Assembly: GCA_964493985.1 (NCBI GenBank)
Contig: CAZBQL010000001.1
Coordinates: forward strand, 1 to 64,000
Origin: MGML01 sp964493985
GTDB taxonomy: Bacteria > Chloroflexota > Dehalococcoidia > Dehalococcoidales > UBA2162
Reading direction: 5' to 3'
DNA length: 64,000 nucleotides
Shown: positions 43,231 through 51,754 of the stretch, in pieces
How positions within the stretch are numbered: position 1 is the stretch's first letter
Layout: the number at the start of each line of letters is the position of its first letter
Notes under the pieces: generated by a model
The model's input: only the letters and a program-made list of their open reading frames with translations
The model's database searches: none
What the model was told of the DNA's origin: nothing
Made by a program: the position numbers and the translations under genes

Positions 43231-43920
43231 CTATCCTCCGACAAGTGAAAGCCCATCACCGGCGAGTTGATAATATGCCTGGCCGGAGCAGGGAAGGCAG
43301 ACGTATCCTCCGTCTTTAACCCTGGCACGCGGTTCCATGATATTCTCGCCGCATATTGAACATTTAACACTGGAGAATATTCCGGCATATTCCGGCACGT
43401 CAGCTTTTACCCGGCTGATGGTAAACAGTTCCTCGTCGGGTAAATCCAGCATTTCAAAGGAAATATCTATCCATAACTTTCTTAACTTTTCGCTGTCTTC
43501 CCCGGTACCACTACGCTCCTGGACAACCTTCCTGAAGAGTTCTGCCGCTTCAGGGTATCTTTGCAGAGGACTGCTGTCAGGCTTTGCTGCCAGCCTGATG
43601 CCATCTCTGTTTCTCTGTGCCAGGGTTACTGCCGTCTTGCCATAGTCACGGTAAATAAGAGCATTGTTACCAAATGAGCAGCCGGTAACCATCTGGACGC
43701 CGTCGCTGAAACAACTGTTTGTTTCAACTATCGCTATTACTTCTTCCATTCCTGTCGAACTCGTCTTCATTTCTTTCACAGCTCTTGCTGCTGCTTTTAC
43801 TCCCATGGACGATCCCGGACAATAGTGACCGTGAAGCATACCGTTCAGCATTAATAAATGATGCAGATCACCGGCGTCGATAGCTTCCTCAATCTCCTGT
43901 CGTGGCTTTTCTTTATCCAT
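43231..43920 (-). CDS. FmdE-family protein with C-terminal zinc ribbon
   Basis: A 229-residue protein of the FmdE family (named for a protein co-purifying with formylmethanofuran dehydrogenase). HGHYCPGSSMG (Cys34) and NSCFSDGVQMVTGCSFGNN are the FmdE core, with Cys and His residues fit to bind a metal or Fe-S cluster. CSICGENI and CLPC form a C-terminal zinc ribbon. I chose the ATG at 43920 because AAGGAGG lies 8 bases before it. First gene of the transporter cluster, 51 bp downstream of a perfect palindrome that probably controls it. Confidence 0.9.
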   Translation of the reverse strand: MDKEKPRQEIEEAIDAGDLHHLLMLNGMLHGHYCPGSSMGVKAAARAVKEMKTSSTGMEEVIAIVETNSCFSDGVQMVTGCSFGNNALIYRDYGKTAVTLAQRNRDGIRLAAKPDSSPLQRYPEAAELFRKVVQERSGTGEDSEKLRKLWIDISFEMLDLPDEELFTISRVKADVPEYAGIFSSVKCSICGENIMEPRARVKDGGYVCLPCSGQAYYQLAGDGLSLVGG

Positions 43921-43960
43921 ATGCTGAAGTCCTCCTTCTTTATGAGTAATTAGAATACAA

Positions 43961-43996
43961 CCCTTTATTATTGCAACTAGTTGCAATAATAAAGGG
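43961..43996. promoter_or_regulatory. Perfect 36-bp palindrome, probable operator of the FmdE/ABC operon
   Basis: Each 18-base half is the exact reverse complement of the other, centred on CTAG at 43977-43980. The core is TTGCAACTAGTTGCAA (43971-43986) and the arms extend through AATAATAAAGGG. It lies 41-76 bp upstream of the fmdE-type start codon. A related core is found at 44195-44210. A dimeric metalloregulator site is the likely meaning. The arms plus AAAA could alternatively fold as an RNA hairpin. Confidence 0.7.
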
Positions 43997-44337
43997 TAAA
44001 AAAATTTGCAGGTAATTCAGCTTTGATTTTCACTTTTTTCCTCACAATTTTTACGAATACCGGTCATAATCAAATATTTCGGAAACCGTACTTCTCTCCT
44101 GGAGCTTGTTATAACGTATTCAATAGATTTCATAGCAGTCTATAGCCCCGTCGCATTTTATGCTTACCAGGTGACGATGATAACCTTGTCATAATTGCAC
44201 CTGGTTGCAATTAAACTGGTTTCAGTATATCCTTTAAAAATAACCAGTGTCAAGGTATATATCAGTTTATTACCGGGTGGAAAAGTTCTGATAGCATACA
44301 ACAAATGGTATAAATGCTTTAGCCGAGGAGTATTCTT
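43997..44337. other. Divergent intergenic region between FmdE operon and PfkB gene
   Basis: About 340 bp, AT-rich, without an open frame. It contains the second operator-like palindrome (44195-44210) and an inverted-looking AACTGGT / ACCAGT pair (about 44215-44250) in the plus-strand leader. Confidence 0.5.
44195..44210. promoter_or_regulatory. Second copy of the TTGCA-n-CT-n-GTTGCAA operator motif
   Basis: TTGCACCTGGTTGCAA matches the core of the 36-bp palindrome (TTGCAACTAGTTGCAA) at 14 of 16 positions and is nearly palindromic. It lies 128 bp before the PfkB start and 275 bp before the FmdE start, so it could serve either divergent promoter. Confidence 0.55.
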
Positions 44338-45267
44338 GTGGAAGTAATCGTTACCGGTTCTCTGGCTTATGACAGGTTTCTGAATATTAACGGGTCGTTA
44401 TCGGATATTTGTATTAATAATCGTGAATATCCAATTGAAGCAGGTTTCCATGTTGTTGAAATCAGGGAAAGTTTCGGAGGTAATGCGGGTAATATCGCTT
44501 ACACTCTCTCATTGCTTGGCAGAAAACCGGTAGTAGTGTCATCCGTCGGAAAAGACTCTGACAGGTATTTTACCTGGATGGAGGAAAATAATATCGAAAC
44601 AGAAGGAATCCGGGTAGTCGATACGGAGATGACGGCAGTAGCCCATGTCATCACCGATAATGACTCCAACCGGATAACAGCCTTTGTTCCCGGAGCTCTG
44701 GATTATCCAACGGAATATGATTTATCGCAAATGAATGCTGATGATACTCTCGGCATGGTCTCACCGGGTAACCTGGAAGATATGAAGAATTACTGCCATG
44801 ATTTCAGGAAATTCGGAATCCCCTATATTTTCAGTCCGGGGCAGTCTCTCTCCCGGTGGGATTCTGGAGAATTGGTTCTCTGTATCGAAAAAGCATTGAT
44901 TACCGTTGTTAATAAAGCCGAACTCTCTTTCATTTACAATAGAACCGGACTAACAGGAAATGCATTGACGAGAAAAGACGGGGCGCTTATCGTTACACTC
45001 GCTGATAAAGGGTCGATAGTCTATGCCGGTAGTGGCGAGACTGTTATACCTTCAGTAACCCTTGATAAGGTAGTGGACTCGTACGGTGCCGGGGATGCTT
45101 TCACGGGTGGTCTGGTCGAAGGTATTCTGGAAGGAAAAACAGTTATGGATTCAGTAATGATAGCTGCTGTCTGTGCTTCTTTTTCAATTGAATATAATAG
45201 CACCCAGGGGTTCAGTTTCAGTCAGGATGATTTTAACAAAAGACTTGAGAACTTAATAAATGAATAA
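44338..45267 (+). CDS. PfkB-family carbohydrate/nucleoside kinase
   Basis: A 309-residue ribokinase-like kinase. The N-terminus VIVTGSLAYDRF, SFGGNAGNIAYTLSLLG and the C-terminal PfkB signature VVDSYGAGDAFTGG (anion hole GAGD near residues 251-254, catalytic Asp) are clear. The form is closest to adenosine-kinase-like members but the substrate is uncertain. The start is GTG at 44338, supported by CGAGGAG upstream. No lid-motif call was attempted. Confidence 0.9.
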   Translation: MEVIVTGSLAYDRFLNINGSLSDICINNREYPIEAGFHVVEIRESFGGNAGNIAYTLSLLGRKPVVVSSVGKDSDRYFTWMEENNIETEGIRVVDTEMTAVAHVITDNDSNRITAFVPGALDYPTEYDLSQMNADDTLGMVSPGNLEDMKNYCHDFRKFGIPYIFSPGQSLSRWDSGELVLCIEKALITVVNKAELSFIYNRTGLTGNALTRKDGALIVTLADKGSIVYAGSGETVIPSVTLDKVVDSYGAGDAFTGGLVEGILEGKTVMDSVMIAAVCASFSIEYNSTQGFSFSQDDFNKRLENLINE

Positions 45268-45294
45268 CTTCTCGGCATAGGAAATGTAATATTT

Positions 45295-45323
45295 TTGTAA
45301 CCAAATAACGTACTTTGTTACAA
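45295..45323. repeat. Inverted repeat TTGTAAC / GTTACAA upstream of histidine kinase
   Basis: The 7-bp arms TTGTAAC (45295-45301) and GTTACAA (45317-45323) are separated by 15 bp, roughly 180-210 bp before the kinase gene and 28 bp after the PfkB gene. It could be an operator or a weak hairpin; no T-run follows. Confidence 0.35.
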
Positions 45324-45503
45324 CTGTTTTATTACTTATATTTTATAATATACCCACTTAGGCAAAATACGAATATGTTACTCTGGTTACCAGTAAAACA
45401 AACAGCTATACCAGGGATTGGTAAAGAGTATATCATGGACATGGTTAACAGCATGTTCCTATTAATGATTTTTTAACACGAAGACTACAGCGGTGGTATA
45501 GCA

Positions 45504-46181
45504 ATGAGTATCGACCTGGAGAAAAAGATTGATGAAATTTCTAAAAGAAACCGTGAGTTAACCAGCCAGCTTTTACTCGTTCAGGAAGAAGAACGCCGAA
45601 GATTGGCAGACAGTATTCATAAATATCTGGGACAAACACTGACGTTGATGGTCATGCAATTAAATCGTTTAAGTAAATTACCACCGGAAGAAGTTTGTAC
45701 TGAGCTGGACGAGATTAAGGCACTGACCGATGAAATAATACAGCAAACACGGGATTTATCCAACTCTCTCTCTATGCATGAACTTAACAAGGTAGGACTA
45801 TATCAGGCACTCCGGAATTACTTCAATATCGTTCAAGAATCCACTCCGATCATAGTTAATTTTCAGACCTATGGACTTCTGGAAACACGACTAGCTAGAA
45901 TTGTCGAAATCTCAGTTTTCTACATAATCCAGGAGGCGATAACAAATGTCTTAGGGCATGCCAACACTGATGAAGTTGACATTTCGATAGAAGTCGTGGG
46001 CAAGGTTCTGAAACTGCGTATTACGGATAAAGGAATCGGATTTGTCCCGGATGCCATCAAGTTGCATTCCTCGGGTATGAAAAGAATGCATGAGAGAGCC
46101 GAAGTAATCGGCGCCAGGTGGGTGGTGGAATCATCACCCGGAAAAGGGACACTACTTTCCGGGGACTTTCCGTTACCCTAA
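45504..46181 (+). CDS. Soluble sensor histidine kinase, HisKA_3/NarX type
   Basis: A 225-residue cytoplasmic kinase lacking any sensor or membrane segment. The dimerisation helix carries EEERRRLADSIHKYLGQTL with the probable phospho-histidine His39, followed by an HATPase_c domain with the N box QEAITNVLGHA, and the G boxes ITDKGIGF and GMKRMHERAEVIGA. The order fits the NarL-partner kinases. No response regulator is adjacent; NarL-type proteins lie at 60-63 kb. A short N-terminal coiled coil (residues 1-30) may bind a partner sensor. Confidence 0.88.
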   Translation: MSIDLEKKIDEISKRNRELTSQLLLVQEEERRRLADSIHKYLGQTLTLMVMQLNRLSKLPPEEVCTELDEIKALTDEIIQQTRDLSNSLSMHELNKVGLYQALRNYFNIVQESTPIIVNFQTYGLLETRLARIVEISVFYIIQEAITNVLGHANTDEVDISIEVVGKVLKLRITDKGIGFVPDAIKLHSSGMKRMHERAEVIGARWVVESSPGKGTLLSGDFPLP

Positions 46182-46249
46182 TTCAAACAAGCTGAAAAAG
46201 CCATTTCCTGTAATTGGTTGAAATTAAAATAATCGTTAAGGAGGTCTAA

Positions 46250-47374
46250 ATGCATATCACTCTAAGCGTTATCAAAGCGGATATCGGTGGATATGTGGGG
46301 CACTCGGAATCGCATCCAGATGTATTATTAAAAGCCGATGCGATGCTTGCAGACGCCAGAAAATCAGGGCTTTTAATTGACTATCATGTAACCAAGTGCG
46401 GCGACGACCTGCAACTAATAATGACACATCGGTTTGGTGTTGAGAACAAGCAGGTCCACAAACTTGCCTGGGAGGTGTTTCTGGCAGGCACGGAAATTGC
46501 CAAGTCACTCAAGCTGTATGGTGCCGGTCAGGACCTGCTCTCGGATGCATTTTCCGGCAATGTTAAAGGTATGGGCCCCGGCGTCGCGGAGATAGAACTG
46601 GAAGAGCGTAAATCAGAGCCTGTAATCATTTTTATGGCGGATAAGACCTCTGCCGGGGCGTGGAATATGCCTTTGTACAAGATGTTCGCCGATCCATTCA
46701 ATAGTGTTGGGCTTGTTATTGCACCCACTATGCATAGCGGATTCTCTTTCGAGGTACATGATGTCCTGGAAAACAAGAAGGTAATTATGAATGCTCCGGA
46801 GGAAATTTATGATCTTCTTGTCTTCATCGGAGCACCCTCCCGATACATGGTGAAGGCGTTGTACAGCCGTGCAAGTGGAGAGATTGCGGCGGTATCATCG
46901 ACTCAGCGCCTGGCACTCCTTGCTGGTCGCTACGTCGGAAAGGATGATCCCGTGTGTATTGTCCGTGCGCAAGGCGATTTTCCTGCCGTGGGCGAGATTC
47001 TTGAACCCTTTGCTTCTCCCATACTTGTCGAAGGCTGGATGCGAGGTTCCCACATGGGTCCGTTGATGCCAGTCGCAGTGGAGGATAGTACTCCCTCTCG
47101 TTTTGATGGACCCTCCAGGGTAATCAGCCTTGGCTTCCAGTTGGCTGAAGGCAAGCTGATCGGACCGCGAGATATGTTCAAAGATAAAGCTTTTAACCTC
47201 GCTCGCCATCAGGCAAATGAAATGGCAGATCTCATGAGACGACATGGGCCTTTTGAGCCGCATCGTCTACCTCTCGGAGAAATGGAATATACTACCATGC
47301 CACAGGTAACCGAAAAGTTAAAGACCAGGTTCGTTGACCTGAACAAGGAAAAAATACCTGCTGTTTCAACATAA
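46250..47374 (+). CDS. fbp: Bifunctional fructose-1,6-bisphosphate aldolase/phosphatase (class V)
   Basis: A 374-residue archaeal-type FBPA/ase that condenses triose phosphates and dephosphorylates the product to fructose-6-phosphate, a one-way gluconeogenic enzyme. The N-terminus TLSVIKADIGGYVGHSESHPD and HVTKCGDDLQLIMTH hold the metal-binding Asp and His residues. SRYMVKALYS has Tyr199 and Lys202 in the Y-x-x-K arrangement of the Schiff-base lysine. GAGQDLLSDAFSGNVKGMGPG is also typical. Strong TAAGGAGG before the ATG. Followed by GAPDH. Confidence 0.95.
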   Translation: MHITLSVIKADIGGYVGHSESHPDVLLKADAMLADARKSGLLIDYHVTKCGDDLQLIMTHRFGVENKQVHKLAWEVFLAGTEIAKSLKLYGAGQDLLSDAFSGNVKGMGPGVAEIELEERKSEPVIIFMADKTSAGAWNMPLYKMFADPFNSVGLVIAPTMHSGFSFEVHDVLENKKVIMNAPEEIYDLLVFIGAPSRYMVKALYSRASGEIAAVSSTQRLALLAGRYVGKDDPVCIVRAQGDFPAVGEILEPFASPILVEGWMRGSHMGPLMPVAVEDSTPSRFDGPSRVISLGFQLAEGKLIGPRDMFKDKAFNLARHQANEMADLMRRHGPFEPHRLPLGEMEYTTMPQVTEKLKTRFVDLNKEKIPAVST

Positions 47375-47419
47375 TAGACGAAGAATGTGAAAGATGAGTA
47401 ATCGAGGAGGGGGGAAAAA

Positions 47420-48430
47420 ATGGCCTCAATCGGAATTAACGGATTCGGAAGAATCGGAAGAATAACTTTCAGAGTGCTAAAAGAGTACCACAACGGAACA
47501 ATATCAGCAGTGGCAGCAAACGGCAGTTCTGATGCGCGGACGAACTCTCACCTATTAAAATGGGACAGTGTTTACGGAAAATACCCCGGAGTTGTTGAAA
47601 CGAGCGAAGACAGCATGATTGTTGACGGAGAAAGGGTCAAATTTTTTTCCGAACGTGACCCGGCTAAAATTCCGTGGAGTCAACTCGGTGTAGATATCGT
47701 TATCGACTGTACCGGAACTCTCAGAGATGCAAAACAGGTTGTTGGTCACTTAAATAACGGCGCTAAAAAAGTCATCATATCAGCGCCGGCAATAAGAGAG
47801 GATATTACCATCATCCCGGGTGTGAATGAGGAACAGTACAATCCAATGAAGCACCACATACTTTCGGCAGGTTCATGCACAACTAACTGTATTGCCCCTG
47901 TGGTCAAAATATTGCACCAGAAATTCGGTATAACAAAAGGCTTTATTACCACCGTTCATGCCTATACCAGAGACCAGAGACTGCTTGACAGGCATCATGA
48001 AGACCTGCGGCGTGCGAGGTCAGCTGCGATTAATATCGTTCCGACGGTAACAGGTGCCGCCAAACTCGTTGGGAGGCTGATACCAGGGCTTGACGGGAAG
48101 CTGGACGGAATGGCAATAAGAGTACCGGTGCCCGCAGGTTCCCTGGTTGATTTTGTCGCCAACCTCGAGTGTAGCGTTACTGCCTCAGAAGTGAATGACG
48201 CTTTACATGAAGCTTCCGATGGAATATTGAAAGGTATTTTGGAATATTCGGAAGAAGAACTGGTCAGTAGTGACTTTATAGGCACCAGTGCAAGCGCTGT
48301 TGTGGATGCTCCAAGTACCAAGGTAATGGGCGGCAATATGATTAAAGTCCTGGCCTGGTATGACAATGAATGGGGTTATTGCTGCCGCCTGGCAGACCTC
48401 GCAGATTATATAACCCAAAAAGGTCTATAA
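47420..48430 (+). CDS. gap: Glyceraldehyde-3-phosphate dehydrogenase
   Basis: A 336-residue type I GAPDH. NAD-binding INGFGRIGRITFRVL at the N-terminus, catalytic Cys153 in SAGSCTTNCIAP, the HAYTRDQRLLD substrate loop, and the C-terminal WYDNEWGYCCRLADL. It catalyses the reversible oxidation of glyceraldehyde-3-phosphate. The strong GAGGAGGGGG ribosome-binding site and 45-bp spacing suggest co-transcription with the FBP aldolase/phosphatase, together forming a gluconeogenic pair. Confidence 0.97.
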   Translation: MASIGINGFGRIGRITFRVLKEYHNGTISAVAANGSSDARTNSHLLKWDSVYGKYPGVVETSEDSMIVDGERVKFFSERDPAKIPWSQLGVDIVIDCTGTLRDAKQVVGHLNNGAKKVIISAPAIREDITIIPGVNEEQYNPMKHHILSAGSCTTNCIAPVVKILHQKFGITKGFITTVHAYTRDQRLLDRHHEDLRRARSAAINIVPTVTGAAKLVGRLIPGLDGKLDGMAIRVPVPAGSLVDFVANLECSVTASEVNDALHEASDGILKGILEYSEEELVSSDFIGTSASAVVDAPSTKVMGGNMIKVLAWYDNEWGYCCRLADLADYITQKGL

Positions 48431-48677
48431 CCTGAAACCGAGTTCATAATTCATATAACCGCGGACACACTTTTTTCGTCAAATCCACATATCGTATTAT
48501 CGCTGCAGCCGGCAGAACGGCAGGCGGAGATTATCGATAAACGAGGATTGTAATATCAATGGAGTTTTTATCCAAAGATTCCCATTTCTTGCTTAGAAGA
48601 CATTATCGAATCACATCCTTTCCTGATCAATATTTTATGAGGATTTCCCGGCTAACATCTATCCCTGGCTGGCAATG

Positions 48678-49388
48678 CTAATTGGCTGAATTGCGGTCAG
48701 TAAGATCAAATGACCGCAAAACAAGGTGAGTCCAATTACTCCGGGAAAAGAGGGGCCAACTAACTTTTACATTCCTTACACTCTTTTTACCCCACCGAAG
48801 CTTAGAAAAGTACCCGCTCGGATCATTCACATATAGATATTGACCATCGGTTTCTTTGGAATACCCCACAACCACCAATGTGTGACCGGGGAAGCCAAAA
48901 GTGGATACCACTATCGGGATACCTTCGTCGATGATATCTACATAGTGAGTAAAATCCCAGTTCCCCAGATGGTGCTGGGCCGAAAGTTCAGGCCACCCTG
49001 ATAAATAGGAGTCCACAAGACCCAGAAACATATCCAGAAAACTTATACTATCACTTTTTTGTTCCCCAAGACTGGCGGCTATATCGGCTACAGTGACTTC
49101 TTTCCCCTGGTATTGTAATACCATGCAAAGAGATGCCTCGAAACACCAGCTTGTATCTCCCTGTTCCACATAGGGAACTGTAAGCCGTTTGCTGGAAACA
49201 GAAAGTAGTTCTTTTACCGGTATATCCATCTCTTTGGTCAATTCGGTGGTTTCAGAATTTTGACTGGAAGTGCTGAGATTATTTGACGCAAAGGCTGCAA
49301 GAAGAACAGCCAGTACTACGTACGAAAAGATGTATCCAGCCTTATTCGAGACGAGAAGAGCTCTACACCTGCTACGAATCTCCCCTAT
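48678..49388 (-). CDS. C39-like cysteine peptidase, exported; AUA start inferred
   Basis: A papain-like/C39-fold protein: TSWCFEASLCMVLQYQG holds the catalytic Cys, GHTLVVVGY the His, and YVNDPSG the Asp, giving a complete triad. The first conventional start (TTG 49241) would leave it with no signal, but the same frame runs upstream through RCRALLVSNK and a hydrophobic stretch GYIFSYVVLAVLLAAFA to an ATA at 49388, 9 bases after GGAGG. I take that as the start, 236 residues with a signal anchor. Target unknown; C39-like single domains often occur as exported proteases or inhibitors. Could be inactive. Confidence 0.7.
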   Translation of the reverse strand: MGEIRSRCRALLVSNKAGYIFSYVVLAVLLAAFASNNLSTSSQNSETTELTKEMDIPVKELLSVSSKRLTVPYVEQGDTSWCFEASLCMVLQYQGKEVTVADIAASLGEQKSDSISFLDMFLGLVDSYLSGWPELSAQHHLGNWDFTHYVDIIDEGIPIVVSTFGFPGHTLVVVGYSKETDGQYLYVNDPSGYFSKLRWGKKSVRNVKVSWPLFSRSNWTHLVLRSFDLTDRNSAN

Positions 49389-49696
49389 GGCGAAAAACCT
49401 CCGATAATTGACTGATGGTCTATATAATTTGGGGGCAGTTTACCAGATTTTTTATTTCTTGTAAAACTATTCTCGGTCTGATCGTAAAATATACGTATAG
49501 CGAAAGTTTCTATGGAAGAATGACACCGATTTATCAATTATTTCTGCTTTGGACACATAAACCCATTTTGGAAAATTCGCATCCCCCCGAATAAGAAAAA
49601 GCATCTCCCAGTGTAAAAATAGGCTTTAGATATTGTGATATTTTTTTCAATTAAGTTAAATAAAATCTCATCGTAAGTGTGGTAAGATTTAGAGTA

Positions 49697-50305
49697 ATGT
49701 GGTTTCTTAACTATAGGACCTTAATAGACCCCTTGTTGAAAGACCTAAGGGCTTTCATTGCCGAGTTCGCCGGCATGAATCCTGGTGACCGGGTGCTTGA
49801 TGTTTGCTGCGGAACAGGAGCCCAGGTTCTGGAGTATGGACGCCGCGGTATTATTACCACAGGAATAGATATTAACCCTGTCATGTTGAGGATGGCCAGA
49901 CAAAGTGTAGCAGAAGAGAACCTGGATTATGTATCCTTTCAATTGGCTGATGCAGCCAAGCTGCCTTTCAGAGACAATTATTTTGACCATGTTTCCATTT
50001 CGTTCGGTTTACACGATAAAGTAAGCAGCGTTCGCTTTAGGGTTGTCTCTGAAATGAAACGGGTGGTTAAACAACAAGGAACCATAATTTTGATAGATTT
50101 TCAGGTGCCACTTCCTGAAAATGCGTGGGCTATGCTCGCCCGTAGCATCGAATTCATGATAGATGGATCTCACTATGCAGGCTTCAAAGATTACCTTAGC
50201 AGTGGTGGGATTCCGAGGATTCTTGAGATACACAATTTACAGGAAGAACAAAGGGCACATTTGAAAAGCGGGCTGGTAGCTATTGTCAAGACTAAAAGAA
50301 TGTAG
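49697..50305 (+). CDS. SAM-dependent methyltransferase, UbiE/COQ5-like
   Basis: A 202-residue (from ATG 49697) class I methyltransferase; a GTG at 49679 would add six residues. Motif I is VLDVCCGTGAQVLEYG, acidic motif II TGIDINPV, then FQLADAAKLPFRDNYFDHVSISFGL. The pattern is close to UbiE-type quinone methylases but the substrate is not determinable. No ribosome-binding site is obvious. The next gene is convergent on the minus strand. Confidence 0.83.
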   Translation: MWFLNYRTLIDPLLKDLRAFIAEFAGMNPGDRVLDVCCGTGAQVLEYGRRGIITTGIDINPVMLRMARQSVAEENLDYVSFQLADAAKLPFRDNYFDHVSISFGLHDKVSSVRFRVVSEMKRVVKQQGTIILIDFQVPLPENAWAMLARSIEFMIDGSHYAGFKDYLSSGGIPRILEIHNLQEEQRAHLKSGLVAIVKTKRM

Positions 50306-50331
50306 CCTTTCCTCTAAATATAATTTTCTTT

Positions 50332-50772
50332 TTACTTTTCATCCGGGGTTATCATTTTGTACTTTCCCTCGGTCTCGAGCGTCACTTCCAGGAAGAAGAC
50401 CGGCTTGGATACCCTTTTGAAAATCAAAGGAGCATGTACCAGCCCGGCTGGAATATCTACCAAAGTCGGAGAAGTAATGGTATAGGGTTCGCATTCCTCT
50501 CCCATCTGCAGTTCGATTTCGGCATCGAAATCATTGATATCTTCAGGATTCCCTCCGATGAAAATGAGAACCTCATGGCCATCGTGAGAGTGGGGATATA
50601 CATCGGTGTATGGTTCCGTCATGTAATGAAACCCAAGGGTATGACCGGCTCCGGTTTCACCGTCATGAGCGTATATCGACGGGAAATTGTATCCGGGAGC
50701 GTTTTGCCCCTTCTCCTGTACTCTTTTAATCGGCGCCGGTTTAAAATATTTGGCGTATTTGCCTTCAGCCAT
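50332..50772 (-). CDS. Single-cupin protein (paralogue B)
   Basis: A 146-residue protein with one cupin domain: YPHSHDGHEVLIFIG for the first metal-binding motif and DIPAGLVHAP for the second. The N-terminus MAEGKYAKYFKPAP parallels MAEGKYSKYIVTDLK of the adjacent bicupin. The second-motif H-A-P differs from the H-C-P of the others. It is 79 bp downstream of that bicupin on the same strand, so they probably form an operon. Confidence 0.8.
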   Translation of the reverse strand: MAEGKYAKYFKPAPIKRVQEKGQNAPGYNFPSIYAHDGETGAGHTLGFHYMTEPYTDVYPHSHDGHEVLIFIGGNPEDINDFDAEIELQMGEECEPYTITSPTLVDIPAGLVHAPLIFKRVSKPVFFLEVTLETEGKYKMITPDEK

Positions 50773-50851
50773 TACTATCTTTCCTCCTTTATTATCATCT
50801 CAAAATATTCAAGCCGCGGAAGTGGTTGCCCCTTAAGCGTTTCCGGTCAGA

Positions 50852-51754
50852 TTACTCCTCCGCGATTAAATTCTGTTTATACGTGCCGCTGCGGACGATT
50901 GTAAAATGAAATATAGGCTGGTTAACACTGAGAACTCTCAGAGGACAGTGAGTAAGCCCTTCCGGGATAAACAGCAGAGTGCTTTTGGTCAGGATATATT
51001 TTTCATCTTCAAGCCAGAACTCCACCTCAGCATTCAGGTCACTTGGCCTGTCTAGATCGCTGCCAAAGAAACCGATAACCTCATCATAATCATGCTTATG
51101 GGCTTCATCATGGTTGAAATCAGTGGCTTTCCAGAGCCAGGTCACATTCACGTTAAAAGCTCCGGGAGTATTTTCACCGTCCATCCAGAGTACCTTGGTC
51201 GCCCTTTGCATATATTCAGCTGAAGGCATCATTCCTTCGGGCATTCTCAGTTCCTGGAGGATATATTTCTCATACTTACTTTCAGAATGTGCTGGTCTAC
51301 TTCCAGTTGTGGTTGGTTTTAATTCATCGACAGGTCTTGGTATATATTTGCCGCCCATTACTACAGTGAAATGAAAAATCGGTTTGTCTGCCCTTAGAAC
51401 TTGCACAGGGCAATGCTTTAACCCTCCGGGGACGAAGATAAGAGTGCTTCTATCGAGGATATACTTTTCATTTTCGATCCAGAACTCTACCTCTCCGTAG
51501 AGATCGTGTGGATTATCCAGGTCACCACCGAAGAATGCGATCACCTCATCATAGTCGTGGGTATGAGCTTTAGAAGGCGTTTCCGTTGGTTTCCCGTACC
51601 ACGAACAGTTGACCTGGAAGGATCCGGGCACCACGTCTTCATCAAGCCAGAGTATCTGCGTTGCCCATCGGGCATAATCTGCAGCTCCCGCCTGTATCTC
51701 TTCCGGTAATTTAAGGTCCGTCACGATATATTTCGAGTATTTACCTTCAGCCAC
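50852..51754 (-). CDS. Bicupin protein (paralogue C)
   Basis: A 300-residue protein with two similar cupin halves: KAHTHDYDEVIAFFGG with FVPGGLKHCP, and EAHKHDYDEVIGFFGS with FIPEGLTHCP. The halves clearly arose by duplication (both preceded by KYxKYI and LPEEI/MPEGM-like stretches). H-x-H, E and H ligands are complete in both. The N-terminus matches the bicupin at 35-36 kb. Function unknown. Confidence 0.82.
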   Translation of the reverse strand: MAEGKYSKYIVTDLKLPEEIQAGAADYARWATQILWLDEDVVPGSFQVNCSWYGKPTETPSKAHTHDYDEVIAFFGGDLDNPHDLYGEVEFWIENEKYILDRSTLIFVPGGLKHCPVQVLRADKPIFHFTVVMGGKYIPRPVDELKPTTTGSRPAHSESKYEKYILQELRMPEGMMPSAEYMQRATKVLWMDGENTPGAFNVNVTWLWKATDFNHDEAHKHDYDEVIGFFGSDLDRPSDLNAEVEFWLEDEKYILTKSTLLFIPEGLTHCPLRVLSVNQPIFHFTIVRSGTYKQNLIAEE

